Positions 51,610-59,919 of a stretch of 64,000 nucleotides of DNA are shown piece after piece; within the stretch, counting starts at the first letter, position 1, and every line of letters starts with the position of its first letter. The translations under genes and the position numbers were made by a program. This DNA is from Clostridia bacterium (lineage in GTDB: Bacteria; Bacillota; Clostridia; Christensenellales; Pumilibacteraceae). The stretch is taken from NCBI GenBank assembly GCA_900767465.1, contig CAAGAW010000031.1, forward strand, positions 1-64,000, read 5' to 3'. Under the pieces are notes generated by a model. It had not been told where the DNA came from, did not search any database, and saw nothing but the letters and a program-made list of their open reading frames with translations.

Positions 51610-54462
51610 TTACTTTACGATAAGCGTTATACTGCCTTTGCCCTCGCGCGGGGTGCGGTACTGCGGGAGCGGTTCGGGGCCGCAGGCGTTCGATCCGAGT
51701 CCGTACTGACAGAAATCGATACAAAGGTTTGTGCGGGTTCGCTCGGGAAGGTCGAAATCGTGATCGGCGGCGGCGTATTCCCACGGCGAGTGAGGAAGCG
51801 CGGAGAAAGAAAACTCGTCCTCTATCCGAAGCGTAGTTTTGCCGTCCGTAATCTCCATAAGGTTGCAGTCGAGCCGATTTCCGTTTTCCTGCGGGAAGGT
51901 ATAATGTTCTTCCATGCCCGTAACGGTGTTTTCGTACACGTCCTTTATCGCCGCCATGTGCATATCCGAGTACGACTCGTACGGTCCGTAACCGTAATAG
52001 CGCACGTTTTCGTACTTCTTGTCCATCGTACAGTAAAACCCTATACGCGGCGCGTCGGTCGCGTACTCGGCGAACCCGAAGTCGAGACGGACGGTTACGC
52101 CCTCGGCAAAAAACTCGTATTTGAGACGGAACGACATAATCGGTTCGAGAACCCGAGCCGTAAGATCGCCGGCAAAAACGACCGTATTGCCTTTGATTTC
52201 GGTCGAGCGGACTTCCGGAGTCGTCTCGAAATAGCGCATTTCGTTCCACTTTCTCGCGATGTTAACGTCGTTGTTTATCGGAGCGCGCCACAGGTTAAGA
52301 ACGAGCGGCGACGCAAGAACTTCGGTTTTGCCGACTTTGACCGAGGTAAGCGATCCGTCGAGTTTGTCGAGCGTGTACATCTTCTTACCGGCGGTGACGG
52401 TAACGTAACGTTTTCCGTCCTCTATCGCGGGTTTTACGGCCGTTTTCGGGGTTACGAACGGATTTTCGGGCGAAGCGTAACCGGCTTTTGCGACCTCGAA
52501 CGAGTCGCTTGTCAGCGGAACGTCGTCGGTAGTAACGCTTGCGACGATCACCGGGGCGGATCCGATCGCGAACGCGGTTTCGGTTTGCGGCGCAAGGTCG
52601 ATATCGAAAACGTCCGTTCCGAGAACCTCGCCTTTGTCTTTATAAGTTACGGTAAGTTTGCCGCAAAGATTTTTGAAAAACCGATACGAGAAAAGTTTGA
52701 GTTCGTCGCCCTCGAAAGTCAGACGTACGGGCGCGTAAGCGGCTTTGAGTTCACGCGACTTTTCGGTGACTCTGCGATCGCCGGTAAAAATTCCGTCGAT
52801 ACAGAACACGCCGTCGTGCAGAGTTTCGCCGTAATCGCCGCCGTAGCGCAAGCCTTTTTCGTCGATTTTAAGTCCGTGATCGGCAAACTCCCATATAAAG
52901 CCGCCCATAATGCGGTCGGACGAACGGAATACTTCGAGGTATTCTTTCAGACTTCCCGCGCCGTTGCCCATATAGTGTGCGTACTCGCAAAGCACGAGCG
53001 GACGTGTTTCGCGCGGGTCGACAAGGTATTCGTCGGTAATCCAACTTACCGCAGGGTACATACGGCTGACCATATCGACCGGCGAAGCGTAATATCTGTC
53101 CTTGTCGCCGTTGAAGTAGTCCGTGGACGTGCTTTCGTAATGAACGGGACGCGAATCGACCGACTTTATCCAGAGCGCGGCATGCTCGAAGTCCGCGCCG
53201 TAACCGGACTCGTTGCCGAGCGACCATATAATCACGCACGGACGATTGCGCTGAACGTACACGTTGCATTTCTGCCGCTCGAGAATGTCCGCTTCGAACA
53301 GCGGATCTTCCGCGATACGGTTGAAGCTTCCGTAATAACCGGGTCCCGGGCGGCGCGTAACCACGCCGTGAGTTTCGACGTCCGACTCGCTCATAACGTA
53401 AAAACCGTACTCGTCGCAAAGTTTGTAAAACTCGGGACAGGACGGGTAATGCGAAGTCCGGATCGCGTTGATATTCGTCGATTTCATCAGCGTAAGGTCG
53501 CGTTTCATATCCTCGATCGTAACCGTCGCGCCGTTGAGATAATTGAAATCGTGGCGGTTTACGCCGTAGAATTTGATCGGCTTGCCGTTGAAAAGCAATA
53601 CTCCGTTCTCGATTTTCACCGAACGTATACCCACTTTTTCGCCGATCGTCTCGCCGTTCGATTCTATCGTCAGATCGTACAAAAACGGATCTTCCGCGCT
53701 CCATAAATGCGGATTCCGGATTGCGAAAGTCGCGGTCTTTCCGTACTTTACAGATTTTTTTACGCCGTTAAGCGTAACTTCGCAGTCCGCTCCGAACGGC
53801 GTAAATTTAACCGTTCCGTCCGTATCCGTTTCGATAACGTAATCGCGTACGTGCTTTTCGGGTCGCGAAAGAAGGTAGACGTCGCGGAAGATGCCCGAAA
53901 AACGCATTTTGTCCTGGTCTTCGAGGTACGTGCCTTTGCAGTATTTAAGCACGAGAACGTCGATTTTGTTCTCTCCGTCCACGCAAAAGTCGGTAATATC
54001 GAACTCGGAAACGCGGTGCGAAATCTGCGAGTATCCGACGAATCCGCCGTTTACGTACAGATAGAAACACGAATCCACACCCTCGAAGTTAAGGTACTGC
54101 CGCTCGCCGTTCTTTTTCAGATCGAACGTGCGCGAATAATGCCAGCACGGGTTGTGGTTTGGTACGTAAGGCGGATTAAACGGTATGGGGTACCTGAGGT
54201 TAACGTACGCGAGCTGATCGTAGCCGTGAATCTGCACGCAGGACGGAACGGGGATTTTCGCGACGCACTTTTCGTCGTAAAAATCATCGGGAACGTCGTA
54301 AAACGATTCGTACGCCGTTATCCCCCACTCGCCGCCGAGATCGGCGAACCTTCCGGACTCTTTGCGATCCGCAAAAACGTCCTCACCCGATCTGAACGGA
54401 ACGTAATACGCTCTGGGGTCGAGAACCCCCACGCAACCCGACTGCTCAAAGAATTTTTCCAT
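51610..54462 (-). CDS. lacZ: Beta-galactosidase, glycoside hydrolase family 2
   Basis: This 950-residue enzyme hydrolyses terminal beta-galactosides such as lactose. The N-terminal sugar-binding domain contains GxxYVNLRYPIPF and NHNPCWHYSR. The central barrel has FYGVNRHDF, the acid/base glutamate in WSLGNESGYG (about 416) and the nucleophile in LCEYAHYMGN (about 492). The C-terminal Bgal_small_N domain covers about 690-945. No signal peptide is present, so it acts in the cytosol. The start at 54462 is four codons inside the longest frame because GGAG sits seven bases before it. The promoter overlaps a palindrome, a likely operator. No sugar transporter is adjacent. Confidence 0.93.
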   Translation of the reverse strand: MEKFFEQSGCVGVLDPRAYYVPFRSGEDVFADRKESGRFADLGGEWGITAYESFYDVPDDFYDEKCVAKIPVPSCVQIHGYDQLAYVNLRYPIPFNPPYVPNHNPCWHYSRTFDLKKNGERQYLNFEGVDSCFYLYVNGGFVGYSQISHRVSEFDITDFCVDGENKIDVLVLKYCKGTYLEDQDKMRFSGIFRDVYLLSRPEKHVRDYVIETDTDGTVKFTPFGADCEVTLNGVKKSVKYGKTATFAIRNPHLWSAEDPFLYDLTIESNGETIGEKVGIRSVKIENGVLLFNGKPIKFYGVNRHDFNYLNGATVTIEDMKRDLTLMKSTNINAIRTSHYPSCPEFYKLCDEYGFYVMSESDVETHGVVTRRPGPGYYGSFNRIAEDPLFEADILERQKCNVYVQRNRPCVIIWSLGNESGYGADFEHAALWIKSVDSRPVHYESTSTDYFNGDKDRYYASPVDMVSRMYPAVSWITDEYLVDPRETRPLVLCEYAHYMGNGAGSLKEYLEVFRSSDRIMGGFIWEFADHGLKIDEKGLRYGGDYGETLHDGVFCIDGIFTGDRRVTEKSRELKAAYAPVRLTFEGDELKLFSYRFFKNLCGKLTVTYKDKGEVLGTDVFDIDLAPQTETAFAIGSAPVIVASVTTDDVPLTSDSFEVAKAGYASPENPFVTPKTAVKPAIEDGKRYVTVTAGKKMYTLDKLDGSLTSVKVGKTEVLASPLVLNLWRAPINNDVNIARKWNEMRYFETTPEVRSTEIKGNTVVFAGDLTARVLEPIMSFRLKYEFFAEGVTVRLDFGFAEYATDAPRIGFYCTMDKKYENVRYYGYGPYESYSDMHMAAIKDVYENTVTGMEEHYTFPQENGNRLDCNLMEITDGKTTLRIEDEFSFSALPHSPWEYAAADHDFDLPERTRTNLCIDFCQYGLGSNACGPEPLPQYRTPREGKGSITLIVK

Positions 54463-54506
54463 ATTTAACTCCATAATTTACGGTTTTCGGCAAAAACGCA
54501 AACAAA

Positions 54507-54552
54507 AAAACCGTGTTTATTACATTATACACGGTTTTAACCCGATTGTAAA
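54507..54552 (-). promoter_or_regulatory. Promoter and palindromic operator of the beta-galactosidase gene
   Basis: On the minus strand TTTACA (54552-54547) and TATAAT (54529-54524) are 17 bases apart. The inverted repeat AAAACCGTGT (54507-54516) / ACACGGTTTT (54529-54538) overlaps the -10 box and start site. A dyad there is typical of repressor binding; no regulator gene is next to it. Confidence 0.6.
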
Positions 54553-54605
54553 GGGGGAACGGGGATAATATTTTGCTGTTTTCCGAGCGCAATTTTGTCC
54601 TGTTT

Positions 54606-55541
54606 TTATAGTCCGCAGGTTATAAGCGAACGTACTTCGGCGATCGAGTCCGCCTGCATGAGTTTTACTTTAAGATCTTTACGTCCCGAAATATACTTCC
54701 CGTAATATTTCCGCGCGTTAACTAGCGCATAACGTTCGCCGTAATATCGTTCGAGCAGGTCTATATGCCGCAAAAGGGCGTCTTTTTTCGTTCCTTTTTC
54801 GATATCGAGACCCAGAATTCGCGAAAAAATCCACGGATCGCCCACCGCGCCGCGACCTATCGCGAGTCCGTCGCAAAAACCTATAAGCCGCGCGGCGTTT
54901 TCTTCGGTGACGTCGCCGCTCCCGAACAGCGGAACGGAAAGCGCGTTCTTTACCGTTCCGATCTGCGCGTAGTCGCTCTCGCCCGCGTAACCGAGAGCGC
55001 GCGTTCTGCCGTGAAGAGTAATCGCCGCCGCGCCCGCGCCTTGCATGCGCTTGCAGAATTCCACGGCGGTAAAGTCGCCTATGCCGTATCCCGTACGCGT
55101 TTTAACGGTAATCGGCTTGTCGGTCGCCCTCACGCACGCCTGCACGATTTTTTCGGCTCTTGCCGGATCGAGCATAAGCGCGCTTCCCTCGCCGTTACGT
55201 ACGATTTTAGGCACGGGGCAACCCATATTTATATCGATTACGTCGAAAGCGGAAAGATAGTCGGTATTTGCGATTACTTCGTAAAAATCGGCCGGGTCGC
55301 TGCCGAAAAGTTGAGCGCATTTTACCTTTTCGATCGGCGAAACGCGCAAGAGTTCCGCGCTTTTGCCGCCGCTATACAGCAGTCCGCGCGCGCTTACCAT
55401 TTCGGTAACCGTCATTGCCGCGCCCGCCTCGGCTGCAAGCGTTCGGAGCGCAAGGTCGGTGTACCCCGCCATGGGGGCGAGAAAAACGCGGCTATCGAGC
55501 GTAACCGCGCCTATATTTATTTTTTCGGTAAGTTTGCTCAT
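54606..55541 (-). CDS. dusB: tRNA-dihydrouridine synthase, DusB-like
   Basis: This 311-residue flavoenzyme reduces uridines in the tRNA D-loop. Conserved parts are VFLAPMAGYTDLALRTLA, EMVSARGLLY, DINMGCPVPKIVRNGEGSALM with the catalytic cysteine in MGCP, LHGRTR and GRGAVGDPWIF. The start at 55541 overlaps the mazG stop by four bases. An open extension of 37 codons upstream lies in mazG and is ignored. Confidence 0.93.
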   Translation of the reverse strand: MSKLTEKINIGAVTLDSRVFLAPMAGYTDLALRTLAAEAGAAMTVTEMVSARGLLYSGGKSAELLRVSPIEKVKCAQLFGSDPADFYEVIANTDYLSAFDVIDINMGCPVPKIVRNGEGSALMLDPARAEKIVQACVRATDKPITVKTRTGYGIGDFTAVEFCKRMQGAGAAAITLHGRTRALGYAGESDYAQIGTVKNALSVPLFGSGDVTEENAARLIGFCDGLAIGRGAVGDPWIFSRILGLDIEKGTKKDALLRHIDLLERYYGERYALVNARKYYGKYISGRKDLKVKLMQADSIAEVRSLITCGL

Positions 55542-56245
55542 AACGCAAATTCGTCCGTTTTTCCGTCCTCGTCCGCCTTCTCGGCACGGCGGCGGAATTC
55601 CTCGGAGTATTCGCACAGCGCGACTTCCGGATCGACTCCCTTTTCGGAGCAAAGCGCGGCGACGGCAAACAAAAACGCGCCCGTATCCGTGGGTTTTACG
55701 CCCGTTCTCAGAACTTCGGCAATTTTGTCCGTTACTACCGTTTCGTCAAGATTTAATCCCGCTTTTTTGCATTTTTTATAGATTTTCTGAGCCTTTAACA
55801 GCGCGGGAAAGTTGTCGGGAATACGCCTGAGTTGCCCGGACAGCGAACTGCAGTTTTTCTCGACGGCTTTCGCGCTCTCCCACGAGGTAAGAGCGTCGGC
55901 AACGTCGTTTGCGCTAACCTCTCCGAACACGTGCGGGTGACGGAACACGAGTTTTTTTACGAGTTCGTCGATTACGTCCGATAGCGTAAATTCGCCCGCG
56001 CGCTCTGCCATGTCGCAGTGAAAAACAACCTGAAGCAGCACGTCGCCAAGTTCCTCGCGCATATTCGGCACGTCGCGGCGCGAAATCGCGTCCACCGCTT
56101 CGTACGCCTCTTCGATCATATTCACGCGGATACTGTCGTGATCCTGAGCCTTGTCCCACGGGCACCCGTCGGGCGCGGTGAGCCGCTTCATAACGAGAAG
56201 TAAGTCGGAAAAATCGTAACAGTCTTTTACTGTAAAATCGGGCAT
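55538..56245 (-). CDS. mazG: Nucleoside triphosphate pyrophosphohydrolase MazG
   Basis: This 235-residue enzyme hydrolyses nucleoside triphosphates to monophosphates and pyrophosphate, removing abnormal nucleotides. The first half has LMKRLTAPDGCPWDKAQDHDSI and the metal-binding EEAYE...EELGDVLLQVVFH; the second MazG half is degenerate (AQKIYKKCKKAGLN...), so only the N-terminal site looks catalytic. Length is a little short of E. coli MazG (263). It shares an operon with dusB. Confidence 0.92.
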   Translation of the reverse strand: MPDFTVKDCYDFSDLLLVMKRLTAPDGCPWDKAQDHDSIRVNMIEEAYEAVDAISRRDVPNMREELGDVLLQVVFHCDMAERAGEFTLSDVIDELVKKLVFRHPHVFGEVSANDVADALTSWESAKAVEKNCSSLSGQLRRIPDNFPALLKAQKIYKKCKKAGLNLDETVVTDKIAEVLRTGVKPTDTGAFLFAVAALCSEKGVDPEVALCEYSEEFRRRAEKADEDGKTDEFAL

Positions 56246-57036
56246 CTGTCATGCGCTCCTTTTTCTTTTTCGTTACGATTATACCACATTGCCGCGCTAA
56301 AATCAACAAAAAACGGGCAATGCGCCCGCCTGTAAGTTTTACGATAAGCCGCCGACGTACAAAAACCGATGCCCGGCAAACGTTTACCGTTTCTTTCCGT
56401 TCCGCACGACCCCTCATTCGCCCGCTACGCGACACCTTCCCCCGAGGGGAAAGTTTAAAGCGGTCGATTGTTTTACCCTGTCATTTCGACCGGAGTGAGG
56501 GTAAAAACCGAACGCAGCGGAGAAATCCCCCGCGGGAAAAGTGTTTCGTCCGTGTACGCAACGTCCGTTTTACCTTCCGGGAGATTGCCACGCTACGGCT
56601 ACGCCTTTGCTCGCAATGACAGGGCGGTAAGTGTGTTCGCTTGGTTTATTATCCGTGTTTGGTTGTCCTCGTTTCTGTTGCGGGTGATTTCTCGGTGGCG
56701 AGCCGCCACCGGTGAGTAGGCCGGCGCCGGTACGCGTCGTGCCGTTTCTACCGTAGGGGATTTCTCGACTACGGCTTCGCCTTCGCTCGAAATGACAACG
56801 TGTACGTATGAGTCTATTCGGTTAATTGCTATAACAACGTTACTTGCTTACAAAATGACGACGTATTCATTTTGGTTTTTAATGTCATTTCGACCGGAGT
56901 GAGGGCAAAACCCGAACGCAGCGGAGAAATCCCCCGCGGGAAAAATATTTCGTCCGTGTGCACAAATAAGTCTTTCCTCCCCCCCGCTCGCAACATAGTC
57001 ATTCCGACAACCGACGGCAATTTATAATTGTTTTGT
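56246..57036. repeat. Intergenic repeat mosaic between mazG and copA
   Basis: No gene is supported. A TTCCCCCGAGGGGAA unit lies at about 56437-56452. GTCATTTCGACC...GGAGAAATC lies at 56479-56532 and 56882-56936, both with GAGGGTAAAAACC/GAGGGCAAAACCC variants. TTCCGGGAGATTGCC...AATGACA lies at 56574-56621. A REP-like GGTGGC/GCCGCC-type stem is near 56694-56715 and GTAGGGGATTTCTCGAC at 56753-56769. Minus-strand TATAAT-like sequence at about 56278-56283 may be the mazG promoter. Confidence 0.7.
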
Positions 57037-57228
57037 TTACTTTGCTTTGTATCCGGCGTTTTCGACGGCGGCGACGAGCGCGGCGTAGTCAGCCGATCCC
57101 GAAACGGTTGCGGTTTTGCGTTTTAGCGAGACTTCGACGGTTTTTACGCCGTCCACCGCTTCGAGCGCGGCTTTTACTCTACCCACGCAATGTTCGCACA
57201 TCATTCCTTCGATTTTAAGTTCGATCAT
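57037..57228 (-). CDS. Possible separate CopZ-like copper chaperone from an internal start in copA
   Basis: The last 63 residues of copA form an HMA domain beginning MIELKIEGMMCEHC, the usual start of a free CopZ. The ATG at 57228 is preceded by AAAAGGAG (57244-57237) with eight bases between, an almost ideal ribosome binding site. Translation could begin here and give a free chaperone in addition to the fusion. It could instead be the trace of an ancestral copA-copZ gene pair that fused. Only protein-level data can decide. Confidence 0.45.
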   Translation of the reverse strand: MIELKIEGMMCEHCVGRVKAALEAVDGVKTVEVSLKRKTATVSGSADYAALVAAVENAGYKAK

Positions 57229-59502
57229 ATCCGTATCTCCTTTTCCGGCTTTTTCGCCGTTTTCTTTACTTTTCGAGAGGTCTTTTCCCTCGGTTTTCGG
57301 GCGGAAAAGATTGAGCCGAAGCGCGTTCATAACCACGCAGAAACTCGAAAGACTCATTGCCGCCGCGCCGATCATCGGGTTGAGCGTAATGCCCGCCCAC
57401 ACGAACGCGCCCGCCGCGAGCGGTATTCCGAGAACGTTGTAAATAAACGCCCAGAACAAATTTTCTTTGACGTTAAGAAGCGCTTTGCCGCCGAGTTCGA
57501 CCGCCGTAGCCGCGCCGCCGAGCGAATTACCGCTTATAACGACGTCGGCGGATTCGATTGCGACGTCCGTACCCGCACCGATCGCGATTCCGAGATCCGC
57601 CGCGGTGAGCGCGGGGGCGTCGTTTATCCCGTCGCCTATCATCGCGACCTTGCCGCCCGCTTTCAGTTCCCCGACTATTTGCGCCTTGTCGCCCGGGAGC
57701 GTGTTCGCCCGCACCTCGTCGATTCCGACTTCCGCGGCGATGTTTTTTGCAACGCGTTCGTTGTCGCCCGTTATCATAACGACGCGTTTGCCGAGCGCGT
57801 GAAGCCTTGCGACCGTCTCGTTCGCGTCCGGCTTTACCTTATCCGCAACCGCGATTATTCCGATTACCCGCCCGTCCTTTTCAAAGCACATGGGCGTTTT
57901 TCCTTCGTCCGAAAACCTGTCGAACGCCGCGCGCTGTTCCGCAGTAAGTTCCGCGCAAATATCGGGCTTGCCGGCAGCGACCTTTCGTCCGTTTACCGAG
58001 CCGCTTACGCCGAATCCCGAAAGAACCTCGAAGTCGGCGATTTCATACTCGCCCGCACCTTCGCAATAAGCCGCCACGGCTTTCCCGAGCGGGTGTTCGC
58101 TGCGTTTTTCGAGCGAATACGCAAGCCGTTTGAGTTCGTTTTCGTCCGCGCCGAACGGAATAAAATCTGTTACGGCTGGCTTGCCTTCGGTTACGGTGCC
58201 CGTTTTGTCGAGCGCGACTATATCTATTCTGCCCGCTTTTTCGATCGCCGCCGCGTTTTTGTACAGAACGCCGCGTTTCGCGCCTACGCCGCTCGCGACC
58301 ATAATTGCCACGGGCGTAGCAAGTCCGAGCGCACACGGACAACTGATTACGAGAACCGAAATACCTCTGCCGAGCGCGAACCCGACGCCGCTGCCGACTA
58401 AAAGCCAGATAACGGTCGTTACGAGCGCGATCGCCATAACGACGGGTACGAACACGCCCGAAACTTTGTCCGCCATACGGGCGATCGGGGCTTTGCTTGC
58501 CGCCGTTTCCTCAACGAGTTTTATAATACGCGCGATCGTCGTATCGTCGCCGACCCGCGTTGCCCGACAAGTCATAAACCCGCCGACGGAAACGCACGCG
58601 CCGCTGACTTTGTCGCCTTCCGTTTTTTCGACGGGAACGCTCTCGCCGGTAAGCGCGGACTCGTCCACCGAGCCGCTGCCGCTTACCACCACGCCGTCAA
58701 CCGGTATGCGCGAACCGGTACGCACGACGAAAATATCGCCGATTTTGACTTCCGCCGACGGAACGGTTACTTCTTTGCCGTCGCGGATTACCGTCGCTTC
58801 TTCGGGCGTGAGCGACACGAGCGCGGAAATCGCCAACGTCGTTTTGCCCTTGGCGTACGATTCGAGCGTTTTGCCGATCGTGATAAGCGCGAGAATCATT
58901 GCCGCCGACTCATAGTACAGCGAATGAAGTCTGTGCATAGCCGCCATACTCTCGCCCGCCGCGACTTCGCCCGTCATAATAAACGTTACGACGAGGCTGT
59001 ATATAAGCGCGGCACACGATCCGACGGACACGAGCGCGTCCATATTCGGCGAACGGTGGATTATGCTCTTTGCGCCGCTTACGAAAAACGCACGGTTGAT
59101 CACGACCACCACGAGCGTGAGCAGCAGTTCGACGAGCGCGACCGCAACGGGGTTGCCGTCGAAAAACGACGGAAGCGGGAATCCCCACATCACGTACCCC
59201 ATCGACACGTACATAAGCGCGACGAGCACGACCGCCGACGAAATCATACGGGCAAGAAGTCCTTTCGTCGCCTCGTCCGCCTGCTCTTTCGGTTTTGCGG
59301 TTTCGCCTTTGACGTTCGCTCTGTACCCCGCCGCCTCGACCGCTTTTATTATTGATTCGTCGCTTGCCGTGCCGTCTACCTGCATCGAATTAGTCAGCAA
59401 ACTCCCCGAACAAGCCGTTACGCCGTCAACCTTGTTTACCGCCTTCTCCACACGCGCGCTGCACGCCGCGCAACTCATTCCTTTTACGTCGAATTTCTTC
59501 AT
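57037..59502 (-). CDS. copA: Copper-exporting P-type ATPase with fused C-terminal chaperone domain
   Basis: This 821-residue P1B ATPase pumps Cu(I) out of the cell. An HMA domain at 1-66 has GMSCAAC (C11, C14). The catalytic core follows, with the CPC site (SCPCALGLATP, near 378), the TGES loop, phosphorylated DKTGT and GDGINDAPAL. Eight membrane helices are expected. After the last helix and a lysine-rich linker, a second complete HMA domain (759-821, GMMCEHC, C769 and C772) ends the protein, in the place where CopA normally stops. The start at 59502 is preceded by GGAG. Inside the gene, another ribosome binding site precedes Met759 (listed separately). Confidence 0.95.
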   Translation of the reverse strand: MKKFDVKGMSCAACSARVEKAVNKVDGVTACSGSLLTNSMQVDGTASDESIIKAVEAAGYRANVKGETAKPKEQADEATKGLLARMISSAVVLVALMYVSMGYVMWGFPLPSFFDGNPVAVALVELLLTLVVVVINRAFFVSGAKSIIHRSPNMDALVSVGSCAALIYSLVVTFIMTGEVAAGESMAAMHRLHSLYYESAAMILALITIGKTLESYAKGKTTLAISALVSLTPEEATVIRDGKEVTVPSAEVKIGDIFVVRTGSRIPVDGVVVSGSGSVDESALTGESVPVEKTEGDKVSGACVSVGGFMTCRATRVGDDTTIARIIKLVEETAASKAPIARMADKVSGVFVPVVMAIALVTTVIWLLVGSGVGFALGRGISVLVISCPCALGLATPVAIMVASGVGAKRGVLYKNAAAIEKAGRIDIVALDKTGTVTEGKPAVTDFIPFGADENELKRLAYSLEKRSEHPLGKAVAAYCEGAGEYEIADFEVLSGFGVSGSVNGRKVAAGKPDICAELTAEQRAAFDRFSDEGKTPMCFEKDGRVIGIIAVADKVKPDANETVARLHALGKRVVMITGDNERVAKNIAAEVGIDEVRANTLPGDKAQIVGELKAGGKVAMIGDGINDAPALTAADLGIAIGAGTDVAIESADVVISGNSLGGAATAVELGGKALLNVKENLFWAFIYNVLGIPLAAGAFVWAGITLNPMIGAAAMSLSSFCVVMNALRLNLFRPKTEGKDLSKSKENGEKAGKGDTDMIELKIEGMMCEHCVGRVKAALEAVDGVKTVEVSLKRKTATVSGSADYAALVAAVENAGYKAK

Positions 59503-59526
59503 AAACGTAGTATCTCCTACGCCCGT

Positions 59527-59556
59527 ATTATATACCCGTTTTTTCCGACTTGTCAA
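59527..59556 (-). promoter_or_regulatory. Promoter of copA
   Basis: On the minus strand TTGACA (59556-59551) and TATAAT (59532-59527) are 18 bases apart, about 25 bases before the start. No copper regulator dyad is evident beyond short CCGTTTT/AAAACGG matches around the -35 box. Confidence 0.75.
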
Positions 59557-59606
59557 CCGTTTTCGGGCGAACAATATGAAAATTATTTCATATTACTTCG
59601 CAAAAC

Positions 59607-59655
59607 GATAAAATCGCCCCTTCGGCGGCTTAAACCCCGAAAAGGCGATTTCAAG
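59607..59655 (-). terminator. Terminator after the leucine-rich-repeat remnant
   Basis: AAATCGCC (59651-59644 on the minus strand) pairs with GGCGATTT (59617-59610), with an inner CCGAAAAGG-like arm, followed by TATCG. It lies just after the remnant's stop codon. Confidence 0.5.
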
Positions 59656-59674
59656 TTTACGTAAGATTTAATTT

Positions 59675-59816
59675 TATTTCGCCCAGACCGTTGGAACGCC
59701 GCCTACGTAACGCCGGTAATTGCCGTTATACGCCGGCTCGGTTTCGGAATAGAAGTACTTGGTGGCGGAAGTCAAAGAATTGTTACCATTGCTTTTAATA
59801 TCAATGCTATAAGAAA
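59675..59816 (-). pseudogene. 3' remnant of a BspA-like leucine-rich-repeat surface protein
   Basis: Read on the minus strand, about 46 codons are open to a TAA at 59677-59675 and end KYFYSETEPAYNG, then NYRRYVGGVPTVWAK. This is the characteristic C-terminus of BspA/LRR_5 surface proteins of gut Clostridia (YYYSETEP...GNYWHYV...PTVW). A stop interrupts the frame just upstream, and no start or repeats remain within the roughly 100 bases to the next hairpin. The rest of the gene was probably deleted. The recognition is from memory of the family, so moderate confidence. Confidence 0.6.
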
Positions 59817-59843
59817 ATTTCTCTTATTTTCTTTCTGAAACAA

Positions 59844-59880
59844 AAACCTTTTCTTTGCTTCTTTCGCAAAGAAAAGGTTT
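59844..59880 (-). terminator. Terminator of pgi
   Basis: A perfect 15-bp stem (AAACCTTTTCTTTGC / GCAAAGAAAAGGTTT) around a seven-base loop, followed on the minus strand by TTTGTTTC, 40 bases after the pgi stop. Similar TTTCTTT...AAAGAAA hairpins occur in the repeat stretches. Confidence 0.8.
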
Positions 59881-59919
59881 GTTCCTGTTATAAAAGTAGA
59901 ACTTATTGCTGACGCGCCG

